33,750 nucleotides of DNA, taken from contig CANQMQ010000016.1 of the NCBI GenBank assembly GCA_947625025.1, forward strand, positions 1 to 33,750. The letters are read 5' to 3'. The notes beneath the pieces are model-generated. The model did not search any database. It was given only the letters and a program-made list of their open reading frames with translations, and was not told the origin of the DNA. Both the position numbers and the translations under genes were made by a program. The stretch is from an uncultured Clostridia bacterium (GTDB taxonomy: Bacteria; Bacillota; Clostridia; Christensenellales; Borkfalkiaceae). Below are positions 23,267-32,400 of the stretch, in pieces; the first letter of the stretch is position 1, and the number at the start of each line of letters is the position of its first letter.

Positions 23267-26200
23267 ACGTCCTCGTCCTCCTTTGCGTTATGGGCGATTT
23301 CGGCGATGTCCGCACAGCTCAACGAGCCCTCCGAGCGGGCATTCCCCACAAAGCCGCATGCGCCCTTGAGCTTGCAGTAGGCGCACGTCCCCTCATAGGG
23401 GGAGGGGGCGATGTTGCCCGCCCGCATCTCCTCTTCCGCCTTCTCAGAGACGAGGCGGCCGTAGGTGAGGAAGTCTGCAAACACATCCCCCGCCATGCCC
23501 TTCCCCGAGCGCCCGCCCTCGAAGAAGTCACTCTTCTTGCCATCGTAGGCGGGGTCGAGGTTTCGTACGATCTCCTCATCGTTACAATAGAATCCGCGCA
23601 TGCGGAATTTCCCCTCATCCGTTTTCATGAATTCATCCGCCGCGGGGAAGTAGAAGGCACCCGCGGGGATCCCCCCCTCCGAGCTTGCGAGCAAGTAGAG
23701 CTCGAGCTGAAGTTTCCTGCCCGTGTAGTAGGCAGCGGGCTTATCGTCGAAGGAGCCCGTCTTGTAGTCGATGACGCGGACGCAGTCTCCCGCACGGTCG
23801 ATGCGGTCTACCTTGCCCTTCAGCTTGAGGTCTTTATATTCTACGATTTGCTCCGCCCCGTCTACGCGGTAATTGGAGCGGATGAGTTGGAGATACGCCG
23901 CCGCCGTAACCGTCTCCGCCTCCTTCACGAGCCGCTCTGCGGTGTACGCTCCCGCCTTTGTCTCCCCCAATGCGGAGAAGCGGGGGCTCGAAAGGAGCTC
24001 TCTTGCGAGGGCGGAGGCCGCTTCACGGCACGCTTCGACGGAGGTAATTTCATTGAAGTTTGCCGCCACCTTCTCGAGGACGGCATGCACGAAGGTGCCC
24101 GCGTCTGCGGCATCGAGGGGGGTGCGTTCCTCCCGCTCCCGCATGCGGAGCGCCCGCATCGCAAAGGCCTTGTAGGGGCAGGCGAAGTAATCCTCCAATA
24201 GCGTAGGGGAAATCTCTCTTCTGAAATACAGCCGCCCCGCCTCCGAGAATTCTCTCGTCTTTGGGCCTTGGGCGACGTCCACCCCCCATCTTTTGAGGGC
24301 TTCCAAAATACAGCCGCGGCGCCGTACCTCCTCCGATTCCATTTCGCCCTGCTCTTCGAGGGAGCGGTAGTAGGCGAGCACGGCGGGAGGAAGCTCCGCG
24401 CAGTCGTAGGGGAAGATCTCGGGCTCCTTTTGAAACTTCATCGCCCGCCCGAGGTAGGTAAAGATCTCGCTCTCCGCCGCCTCCGCACCCCCCTTGCGGG
24501 CGGGGCAGCTGAGGTACAGCGCCTCGCGGAAGGCACACAGGTTGAGCGCAAACGCCTCACGGGCACGGCGGTTGACGGCCGCGATCGCGGGCTCGATCTC
24601 CACCTGAAGTTTGGAGAGACGCTCGATCTCGGCATCCGATACGATGGCGGTATCCTGTGAGACGACGGGCAGGGCATCGGTGAGCCCCACGCAGAAGAGG
24701 ATATCCGCACGGCAAATCTTGCTGTCCGTCACGTCCCCCACGAATACGGCATCCGCATGGGGGGGAATGATGGATACGGTGAGTGCCTCGAGCCCGTTTT
24801 TGAGGATGCCCAAGAAGGCACGGGCAGAAAATTTTCGCTCCCCCACCACCCGCTTTGCCTCATCGAGGGCGATCCTGAGGCGGGAGAGATCGAGGAAGGC
24901 GGCCTCGTCGGGAGGCAGCCGCCTTTGCAGCTCCTCCCCGACCCGCTCCCCGTCCACGAGGTCGTAGAGCTTCCAAATGGCATCCGCATAGGCGGCGCCC
25001 GTATCCGTACTCTTGAAGAGATCTAAGATGGAGAGAAGTTTTTCTCGGCATACTACGAGGGCCTCCCGATCGTATTCCTTGACGGCATCGCCCTCGCGGA
25101 TGGCACGGCGCACCGCCCCCCGCCAGCCCCCGAATTTGAGCAAATAGTTGCGATACTGCCCGCTCTCCCCGAAATAAAAGGAGGAGAGCACGGCATCCGC
25201 CTCTTCGGGGAGCACCCCGTCCGCAACCGCCGCAAGCACATCGAATACGAAGCGGCAGAAGGGATGGCGGGAGAATGGCCGCTTCACATCGGCATCGCAG
25301 GGGATATGGAAGGCCTCGAATGCCTTGATGGCGGGAAGGAGGTATTCGGGCCCGCCCACGAGCACCGAAATATCGCGGTACCGCCTGCCCTCCGCCACAT
25401 GTTTTTTGATGAGGGCGGCGACTTTTTCCATCTCCTCCGCCTCATCTCCTGCGGTCAGCTTCCAGACATGGGTGGCCTCTTTCTTCTCATCCCCCGATTT
25501 TTGGGAGATACGGTACAGGCTCTCGTAGACGAGTTTCGCCTCCCCTTCGAGGGTAGACTTCGCCCGCTCCCGCTTAGCGCCCCCGAACTCCTCCGAGACG
25601 CGGGCAAAGGCCTCCGAGGCCTCGTTGGTGTAGAGTTCGCCCGTCCCGCCGAGGAAGATACCCGCGGTGCGCCTTGCACACTGCATGGCGGTGCGGAGCA
25701 CTTCACGCGCCTGCCGCGTGAAAGAAGGGAAGGCAAAGAATACGACGTTGGTCTCCTCGAGGCCGCTCTCCCGCAGGCGGGAGGGCAAGAGGGCGAGGTA
25801 GCCGTTTTCATCGAGCAGGTGATTTTCGTGCAGAAATTCGTTGTATTTTGTGAGCAAGAAGGAGAGATCGGAGAGCTTTTTGGCAAGCATATCGTCCGCC
25901 TCCCCCATGCAGGAGGAGAGCAGTTCCCCGTCCACGCAGGAGGCGGAGAGCTGGGCAATGGTCTCGTATACCGCCTGTGCCGCGCTCTTTTTGAAGCACT
26001 TGAGTTCGCCTTCATACTGCTCTAAGAGGGCGGAGAGCTCGAGGACGGAGCCCTGCTTGGAGAGCATCTCCCCCTTGCCGAGCACGCGGCGGAAGGTGGT
26101 GACCTCGGTGAGGAAGGTGCCGCCCCGCTCCCTTAAGATCGCCTTCTCCGCGAGCAGGGTGAGCCTGTCCTCACAAAAGACGAGGGTAGCCTCCTTCCGT

Positions 26201-26277
26201 GCTTCGTTTTCTCCCACGAGCGCCGCAAGCGCACAGAGCGCATCGTCGAGCGTATCCGCTTCAATCAGCCTTGTCAT
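23263..26277 (-). CDS. addB: AddB-type subunit of the AddAB helicase-nuclease, lacking Walker A
   Basis: The 1004-residue protein is the partner of AddA. Its C-terminal nuclease has GTFVHAVLEK, KGKVDRIDRAGD and VIDYKTG (about residue 836). Four cysteines for the 4Fe-4S clasp are visible: one in YFACPYKAF (about 699) and a C-x2-C-x5-C set in CAYCKLKGAC (about 964-973). In Bacillus AddB the N-terminus carries a GxxGSGKT nucleotide-binding loop; here the corresponding place (LIEADTLDDALCAL before ATLVFCEDRLTLLAEKAIL) has none, as in RexB-like proteins. So it can nick and clasp DNA but probably does not bind ATP. The start at 26277 has a CGGAG site. It is the first gene of the operon and overlaps addA by four bases. 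Confidence 0.92.
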   Translation of the reverse strand: MTRLIEADTLDDALCALAALVGENEARKEATLVFCEDRLTLLAEKAILRERGGTFLTEVTTFRRVLGKGEMLSKQGSVLELSALLEQYEGELKCFKKSAAQAVYETIAQLSASCVDGELLSSCMGEADDMLAKKLSDLSFLLTKYNEFLHENHLLDENGYLALLPSRLRESGLEETNVVFFAFPSFTRQAREVLRTAMQCARRTAGIFLGGTGELYTNEASEAFARVSEEFGGAKRERAKSTLEGEAKLVYESLYRISQKSGDEKKEATHVWKLTAGDEAEEMEKVAALIKKHVAEGRRYRDISVLVGGPEYLLPAIKAFEAFHIPCDADVKRPFSRHPFCRFVFDVLAAVADGVLPEEADAVLSSFYFGESGQYRNYLLKFGGWRGAVRRAIREGDAVKEYDREALVVCREKLLSILDLFKSTDTGAAYADAIWKLYDLVDGERVGEELQRRLPPDEAAFLDLSRLRIALDEAKRVVGERKFSARAFLGILKNGLEALTVSIIPPHADAVFVGDVTDSKICRADILFCVGLTDALPVVSQDTAIVSDAEIERLSKLQVEIEPAIAAVNRRAREAFALNLCAFREALYLSCPARKGGAEAAESEIFTYLGRAMKFQKEPEIFPYDCAELPPAVLAYYRSLEEQGEMESEEVRRRGCILEALKRWGVDVAQGPKTREFSEAGRLYFRREISPTLLEDYFACPYKAFAMRALRMREREERTPLDAADAGTFVHAVLEKVAANFNEITSVEACREAASALARELLSSPRFSALGETKAGAYTAERLVKEAETVTAAAYLQLIRSNYRVDGAEQIVEYKDLKLKGKVDRIDRAGDCVRVIDYKTGSFDDKPAAYYTGRKLQLELYLLASSEGGIPAGAFYFPAADEFMKTDEGKFRMRGFYCNDEEIVRNLDPAYDGKKSDFFEGGRSGKGMAGDVFADFLTYGRLVSEKAEEEMRAGNIAPSPYEGTCAYCKLKGACGFVGNARSEGSLSCADIAEIAHNAKEDEDV

Positions 26278-26300
26278 CGTAACTCCGAAAATTTTTTTCT

Positions 26301-26309
26301 ATTATACCA
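26301..26309 (-). promoter_or_regulatory. Extended -10 promoter of addBA
   Basis: TGG followed by TATAAT (26309-26301, minus strand) forms an extended -10 box. The -35 position reads TGGAAT, a poor match. The leader is about 17-23 bases and contains CGGAG, in contrast to the leaderless ruvC, ruvX and tilS starts. Confidence 0.7.
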
Positions 26310-26338
26310 TATTTCATGAAATAATTCCACGTTTTATT

Positions 26339-26367
26339 TTTACAAATCCGAATTTTTGTGCTATAAT
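26339..26367 (+). promoter_or_regulatory. Sigma-A promoter of the 26400 lipoprotein gene
   Basis: TTTACA (26339-26344), 17 bases, TATAAT (26362-26367). AGGAG (26390-26394) precedes the ATG at 26400. Divergent from addBA in a 122-base gap. Confidence 0.88.
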
Positions 26368-26399
26368 GTTCTACAAACAGCACTCTTTCAGGAGAAATC

Positions 26400-27398
26400 A
26401 TGAAGAAAAGTCTTGCCGCACTCGCCCTGCTCTTCCCCCTTGCCGCCGCCGTGGCGTGCAACGGAGCGGTAACGGGCACCCCGCTTGTGCCCAATTGGTA
26501 TTCCAACACGACCGTAACCAACATCTCGGAGACCAAGGAAACCCTCACCTATGCGGTGACGTTTGCACCCGAAACTATCTCGGAAGGGGTCTCCCTCTCC
26601 TACGATGAAGGCACTTATACCATCCTCTTCGAGGACGTCACCAACACCCCCGAGCTCGGTCTCGAAGGCATTCCCGTGGGCTTCCACGGTTACCACCTGC
26701 ACTCCGAACTTAACGTGACGGGCAGGTTTGCCTACAACGGCACCAAGGGGGAGGATTTCACCGATACCGTTCTCTCCGATGTCTGGTTCATGGGCGTTTC
26801 GGATTCCCTTCGCCCCATCCGCAGTGAAAAGAAGGTGCAGTCCCACACCCCCAACGTCTCCGCCACGAGCGAGAAGGATGCGGGGCTCAAGTATGACTAC
26901 ACCTACACCGTCTCCTATAACGATGAACTGACGGAGGCCAAGACGGTATTCAAGGACAACCAAGCGACAGACCCCGAGGCCGCCGTCACCGAAAAGACGG
27001 TGAAGATCAAGAACGGCAACACCTTCTTCGACAACGAACAGCTCCTCCTGGTGCTCCGCGCCCTCGATACCACGGCGGCCATCCGTATCTCCACCATCAA
27101 CCCCGTCAAGGGCATCGAGGAGAGCGTGGCCTCTTCGGGGACGCCCGTCGTGGAAAACCGCGAAGTCTCCTTCGAGATGAACGGCACCCCCGTCAAGCAG
27201 AACATCGACGTCGTCACCTTCTCCCTCTCCTATGCGAACACCGTCTACACGGGCCGCCCGCAGAGCTACGTCTATGCCAAGTGCACCAACCCCGATTCGA
27301 ATACCTACCGCAACGTGCTCCTCTCCATGCAGACCTACGCCCTCGACGACCTCGGCACCTTCACCTATACCTTAAAAGAGGCGCAGTTTACCAAATAA
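26400..27398 (+). CDS. Hypothetical lipoprotein
   Basis: The 332-residue product has a signal peptide (MKKSLAALALLFPLAAAVAC) with a lipobox cysteine at residue 20, so it should be a membrane-anchored extracellular lipoprotein. The mature part is rich in Thr, Ser and aromatic residues and alternates strand-like segments, suggesting beta-sandwich domains. No enzymatic motif was recognised. The start at 26400 is supported by AGGAG and a near-consensus promoter. It is a single-gene unit ended by a strong hairpin. Function unknown. Confidence 0.82.
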   Translation: MKKSLAALALLFPLAAAVACNGAVTGTPLVPNWYSNTTVTNISETKETLTYAVTFAPETISEGVSLSYDEGTYTILFEDVTNTPELGLEGIPVGFHGYHLHSELNVTGRFAYNGTKGEDFTDTVLSDVWFMGVSDSLRPIRSEKKVQSHTPNVSATSEKDAGLKYDYTYTVSYNDELTEAKTVFKDNQATDPEAAVTEKTVKIKNGNTFFDNEQLLLVLRALDTTAAIRISTINPVKGIEESVASSGTPVVENREVSFEMNGTPVKQNIDVVTFSLSYANTVYTGRPQSYVYAKCTNPDSNTYRNVLLSMQTYALDDLGTFTYTLKEAQFTK

Positions 27399-27423
27399 AG
27401 CAGTTTACAAAAAAAGGACGCGC

Positions 27424-27455
27424 GAAGGCGCCGCCGAACATTCGGCGGCGCCTTC
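27424..27455. terminator. Strong bidirectional terminator
   Basis: Fifteen-base arms, starting GAAGGCGCCGCC (27424) and ending GGCGGCGCCTTC (27455), surround a CA centre between the convergent stops of the lipoprotein gene and hpt. TTCT follows on the plus strand; on the minus strand a T7 run begins about eight bases beyond. Confidence 0.82.
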
Positions 27456-27465
27456 TTCTATGCCC

Positions 27466-28005
27466 TCAACCCCCGTAAACTTCCCGCTTCAGGATGCCGA
27501 TGTAGGGAAGATTGCGGTACTGCTCGTTGTAATCAAGGCCGTAGCCTATCACAAACTCGTTGGCGATCTCGAAGCAGTTGTAATCGGGCACGATATCGTA
27601 TTCCCGCCGCTCCACCTTGTTGAGGAGGGTGACGATGCACACCGAAGAGGCCCCTCTCTCATGAAGGAGCGCCTTGAGGTTGGCAAGGGTGAAGCCGCTA
27701 TCGATGATGTCCTCCACGATAATGACGTCCCTGCCGCTCACATCCTTATCGAGGTCCTTCTTGATGCGGAGCTTGCCCGAAGAGACGGCGCCCGAACCGT
27801 AGGAAGAGACGGCCATGAAGTCGAGTTCGACGGGAATGGAGAGGTCTCGGATGAAGTCTGAATAGAAGATGATGCTCCCCTTCAGGATTCCTACGACGAG
27901 CGGACACTTGCCTTGGTACGCCCTATCTACCTCGAGGGCCACCGCCTTGACGCGGGAGCGGATCTCCTCCTCCGTCAACATGATCTTTTCGCAATCGGGA
28001 TGCAT
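27466..28005 (-). CDS. hpt: Hypoxanthine phosphoribosyltransferase
   Basis: The enzyme salvages hypoxanthine and guanine with PRPP to IMP and GMP. The 179-residue product has CPLVVGILKGSIIF, the VELDFMAVSSYG loop, the PRPP-binding motif VIIVEDIIDSGFTL, and the C-terminal FVIGYGLDYNEQYRNLPYIG, all hallmark segments. The start at 28005 has AAAGGAGG eight bases upstream; a longer frame of 12 codons overlaps the tilS end. It lies 16 bases after tilS, the usual tilS-hpt pair of Bacillota; ftsH, often next, is absent here. Confidence 0.97.
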   Translation of the reverse strand: MHPDCEKIMLTEEEIRSRVKAVALEVDRAYQGKCPLVVGILKGSIIFYSDFIRDLSIPVELDFMAVSSYGSGAVSSGKLRIKKDLDKDVSGRDVIIVEDIIDSGFTLANLKALLHERGASSVCIVTLLNKVERREYDIVPDYNCFEIANEFVIGYGLDYNEQYRNLPYIGILKREVYGG

Positions 28006-28021
28006 AGCTTTCCTCCTTTGT

Positions 28022-29287
28022 CTATATGAGATAGCCCACACGGGCGGTCGTATCCGTTATTTTTACGCTGTCCGAAATTTCCACGCCCACCACGGCGAGG
28101 ATCTCCTCCCCCCGTGCGATGAGGGGCAGATTCTTGCCCGCCCGTGCGGAAATTTTGCGGTCCGTCAGGAACTTTTTTAGGGTCTTTCTGCGGGCATGGT
28201 ATGGGGTAATCACGTCTCCCTCCCTTCTGGTGCGTACCACGCACCCCTCGGGGAAGGCATCTAAATCCACCCGCAGCGCCCCCTCTCGTGCGGCCGTATC
28301 CACGCAGAATTCACGGCCTCCGATAAAGTACGCCCCCGCTTCGGGGGTGAAGGGCAGCACCCGCATATCCTGCTCCTTGGGGGTGTAAAACACAATGGAA
28401 TCATATTCCCGTGCCGCCTCCCTTCCCGAAGCAAGGGTCACTCTCCTGCCGCTCTGCAGGGTGGCGAGCTTCAGAGCTTCCTTGATGGCTGCGGACGTGT
28501 AATCCTTCTCCTCCTCCATGCACAGAAGGCAGGCACGGGTGAGAAGGGGGGCGGGAAGGTCTGCGGGGATGCGGGCCTCATCCCCCAAATGCTCGATGGA
28601 CTTTCGGGCAAGGGAGTAGAGATAGTCGTCGTCACGGGCGGCAAGCGTCGCAAAGCGCACGAGGTGCTCCTCCGCCCCGTTGGAAATTTGGGAAAATACG
28701 GGCAGCACTTCATGGCGGATGAAGTTTCGGGTGTAGTTCTCGTCCCCGTTGGAGGAATCCTCCACATAGGAGAGGCCGTAGTGCTCCGCATACGCCAAGA
28801 TGGCATCCTTGGAGACGCCGAGCATGGGGCGGATGAGCTCGGGCCGCTCGATGATGGCATGCATGCCGACGAGCGCCGTGCCGCGGGCAAGGCGGAAGAG
28901 GACGGTCTCGGCGACGTCTCCGCGGTGGTGCGCCGTCGCAACGGCATCGCACTGCCCGCTCTTGACGAGGCGTGTGAAGTGTTCGTAGCGGTAAGTACGC
29001 GCCATCTCCTCGATGCCGACCTTCCACGCTGCCGCAAGCGCGGGGATGTTGGTGTGCTCTACGGTGAGGGGGATCCCCCACTCGCTGCACAGCGCTTCAC
29101 AGAACGCGGCATCTCTCAGAGATTCCTCCCCGCGGATCCCGTGCTCCACATGGACTGCAGTCAGCATCAACCCATACCGCTCCGCCTGCATATGCAGTGC
29201 ATGCAGGAGACAAACCGAATCCACCCCGCCCGAGAGGGCAACGCAGATCCGCTTTGCGCGGTACTTTTCCGCCGAAAATAGTTCCAT
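28022..29287 (-). CDS. tilS: tRNA(Ile)-lysidine synthetase TilS
   Basis: TilS attaches lysine to C34 of the CAU-anticodon isoleucine tRNA so that it reads AUA. The 421-residue product has the PP-loop SGGVDS (residues 19-24), VHVEHGIRGEES, ATAHHRGDVAET, RPMLGVSK, VEDSSNGDENYTRNFIRHEV, and a C-terminal domain ending with TLKKFLTDRKI and RVGYLI. Length suits the form with the C-terminal tRNA-binding domain. The start at 29287 is the family start; a longer frame of six codons begins inside the promoter. No ribosome site precedes it, and TATAAT ends six bases upstream. Confidence 0.96.
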   Translation of the reverse strand: MELFSAEKYRAKRICVALSGGVDSVCLLHALHMQAERYGLMLTAVHVEHGIRGEESLRDAAFCEALCSEWGIPLTVEHTNIPALAAAWKVGIEEMARTYRYEHFTRLVKSGQCDAVATAHHRGDVAETVLFRLARGTALVGMHAIIERPELIRPMLGVSKDAILAYAEHYGLSYVEDSSNGDENYTRNFIRHEVLPVFSQISNGAEEHLVRFATLAARDDDYLYSLARKSIEHLGDEARIPADLPAPLLTRACLLCMEEEKDYTSAAIKEALKLATLQSGRRVTLASGREAAREYDSIVFYTPKEQDMRVLPFTPEAGAYFIGGREFCVDTAAREGALRVDLDAFPEGCVVRTRREGDVITPYHARRKTLKKFLTDRKISARAGKNLPLIARGEEILAVVGVEISDSVKITDTTARVGYLI

Positions 29288-29293
29288 GCGGAC

Positions 29294-29322
29294 ATTATAC
29301 CACACCCGCCGCCCGATTGCAA
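29294..29322 (-). promoter_or_regulatory. Sigma-A promoter of tilS-hpt, abutting the start codon
   Basis: TTGCAA (29322-29317), 17 bases ending in TGG, TATAAT (29299-29294) on the minus strand. Six bases separate it from the tilS ATG, predicting a leaderless mRNA. Confidence 0.83.
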
Positions 29323-29378
29323 GTTATATGGCATGATTTCTCCAATCATTCAAGCCCGAGAAGGGGGAAATAGAATAC

Positions 29379-29405
29379 GCCGCCCGAGGCAAAGCCTCGG
29401 GCGGC
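29379..29405 (-). terminator. Terminator of the BspA-like lipoprotein gene
   Basis: A 12-bp stem (GCCGCCCGAGGC 29379-29390 with its complement 29394-29405) around an AAA loop, 22 bases after the stop. The following T-tract on the minus strand is interrupted (GTATTCTATTT). Confidence 0.75.
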
Positions 29406-29427
29406 TAATGTTATGATGGTTTCATTC

Positions 29428-32400
29428 CTATGCGTTCCTATGCTCGGTGCCATCCTTATCGATGGTCCCATCCGTGCAAATCACGGTGTAATCAGAATAA
29501 GGAGCCCAACTGTCTGCTTTTTCAATCCCTTGCCATTCATCAATTGTCCCGTCAAAATTAATTTCCGTTAACTTTTCACAGTAGGCAAACGCAGATTGTT
29601 TAATTGATACGATAGTATTATGTATAGTGATATTTGTTAAGTTGCTGCAATAATAAAACACTGTATCGATCGTTGTTATACTATCAGGGATTTCGATACT
29701 TGTTAAACCTTCACAACCATAAAACGCAGAGTGACAGAATGCAGTACAGCCGGTAGGAATCTCTACCGCTCCTTTAATGCCTCGGGGGACAGCTATCATT
29801 ATGGTTTTATTTTTATTGTATAAGATACCGCAATAACTACTATAAAACTCATTTTTATCATCGACAACAAAACTTTCAAGCTTGCTGCAAGTTTCAAATG
29901 CCGTTCCATCAATAGAAGTTATATTCTCAGGAATAAAGATGCTCGTCAACGCACTACAGATATAAAACGCTCTAAATCCAAGCGTCGTAACGCCACTCCC
30001 GAAATCGATATCTTTAAGCTTAACACATGAAGCAAATGTTTCTTCCTTAATTTCTCTTATGCTATCGGGAATTGCAACGCGAGTAAGATCGTCACAGCCA
30101 AAAAACGCCTGTTCTCCAATCTTTGTCACGCCCTCTGGAATTTCAATACTCGTAAAGCCCCCACAATTGTAGAATGCCCGAGCCTCAATCGTTTCGAGTT
30201 TGCTATCCTGGGCAAAGGTGATAAATTGAAGATTGCCGTTATAGAAGGCATATTCCCCGATCTGAACCACACTATTAGGAAACTGTATACCGGTTAACAC
30301 GCTGCAACCATAGAAAGCTCCTTCCCCAATTGAAGCTACGCCAGAGGGAATTATACTACTTTTACATCCCGAAACAAGCTGCCCTGTTTCAATTTCAATC
30401 AAACAATTTTGCTCACTGCGATATATGGGATTTGCCTTCGACACCTCAATCGTTTCGAGAGACCAACAGTTAGCAAACGCGTAATGCCCAATTGAAATTA
30501 CGCTTTCGGGAATTACTATGCTTTCAAGCCCGCCACAACTCCAAAATGCCATGTCGCCAATCGAAGTAACGCTGTTTGGAATTTCAATGCTTTGCATTTT
30601 GCCGTACCACCCAAATGCATATTGGTTTATTGCATAATTCTTCCCATGAGGGGATTTTTTCGGTAATACTAAGTCCGAATCATCTCCAATATAACCGATC
30701 AAATAAACCTCATCCTCATCTTCATAAAAGATATATCCGTCGTTCGTTGTCGTTTGCTTGGTCTCTACATTTGTCGTATAAACATTTTTGGCATAACGTG
30801 CTATTCCGCCAAACGTATCCTCGCCTTTTACAATATTCAAATCCGAATAGTTCCAAACCTCTATTAGTTTGTAGCAGTTACCAAATGCATCCCCTCCGAT
30901 TAAGGTCACGGTACTCGGGATCGTAATACTTGTCAGCTCACTGAAATTGTTGAACGCACAGTCCCCAATCTCCGTTATGCCTTTCGGAATGGCAACCGCA
31001 CCCTTGAGCCCGCTTGGGATGTACAGCATTTCAGTCTTTCCATTGTTATATAAAATCCCATCTTGACTACTATAGTTTAGATTGCCATCGTCAACCGTAA
31101 TGGCCTCAAGACCATAAGCATCAACGAATGCATCTTCTTCGATTGTAAGTACGTTAGCGGGAATCTTTATCTCGCCCGAATACCATGTATAACCCATAAA
31201 AGCATAGCTTTCAATTGCAACCAAACTATCGGGAAGCTCTATTGGAGCCTGCCCAACGATAAAATAAAATGCACTATTCGCAATCGTTCGCACGCTGCCA
31301 TCATTGGGGATCACGCTTTTCTTGCAACCCAAAAGCAATCTTCCAGTCTCTGTCTCAATCAAGCAATCGCCCTTGCTGTGATATTTGGGATTGCCGTCTT
31401 GCACGATGATACCATCAAAGTCGCTCCATACAAATGCGCCTTCAGCAATATCGGTTAGGCATGCAGGAATTTCCAAGTCGCTATGAATATGCGTTTGCTG
31501 AAAAACGCCCGATCCGATTTTGGTCAGCTTTTTAGGAATATTGACCATTATCAACGATTGAGAATAAGCAAATGCTTGGTCTCCGATTTCGGTAATATCA
31601 TCGGAAAGCTCAATGCTTGTAATATATTCGCAATTCTCAAACGCGCCTTTACCGATTTCCGTCCCACCTGTAACAACGACTCTCCTTAACGACTTCGGGA
31701 CACCGCTACCGGCAAAAATATAGCCGATACTCGTATACGATGGGTCATACGGCCCGCTGCCTATAAAAGGAATGGTAAGGCTTTCGATCGAATCGCAACC
31801 CCCAAACGCGCCTTCTCCTATGCGCGTTACACTTGACGGGATCACCACGTTGATAAGAGAAGTACAATCCTTAAACGCGCCGCCTTCGATTGTATCCAAA
31901 CCGTTTGGGAACGAAATGTCCGTCAACTGATTACAGCTTTCGAAGGCATCACCCCCAATGTATGTCAATTCATTGCCAAATTTTACTTCTGCTAACCCAT
32001 TGCATCCCTCAAAGGCAGACCCGAAGATTGAGGTTACACTATTGGGAATTATTAGTTCTCCCGTCAACCCGCTACACCCTCTGAACGTATAATTACCGAT
32101 TATAATAACCCCTTCTTTTATTGAGAGATCTTTCAGCCCATAGCACCCATCGAACGCATTGTCCCCAATTGAAGTCACTCTACCGGGTATGGTGATATTC
32201 GTAAGGCAACCGCACGCGTAGAAAGCAGAAGCCCCTATCTCAGTCACGCCGTTGGGAATCTCAATCTCGGCCAACCCACTACAATTAGAAAAAGCAAAAT
32301 CCTTAATCGAAGAAAGCGTTTGGGGGAGGGTGATGTTTTCCAATCCGATGCATCCCTCAAATGCAGAGGTGGAGATTATTTTAACATTGTCTGAGAGAAC

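Noticed and set aside
20357-23380. Long plus-strand open frames opposite addA and addB
   Set aside because: They are antisense frames kept open by high GC; addA and addB carry all family motifs on the other strand.
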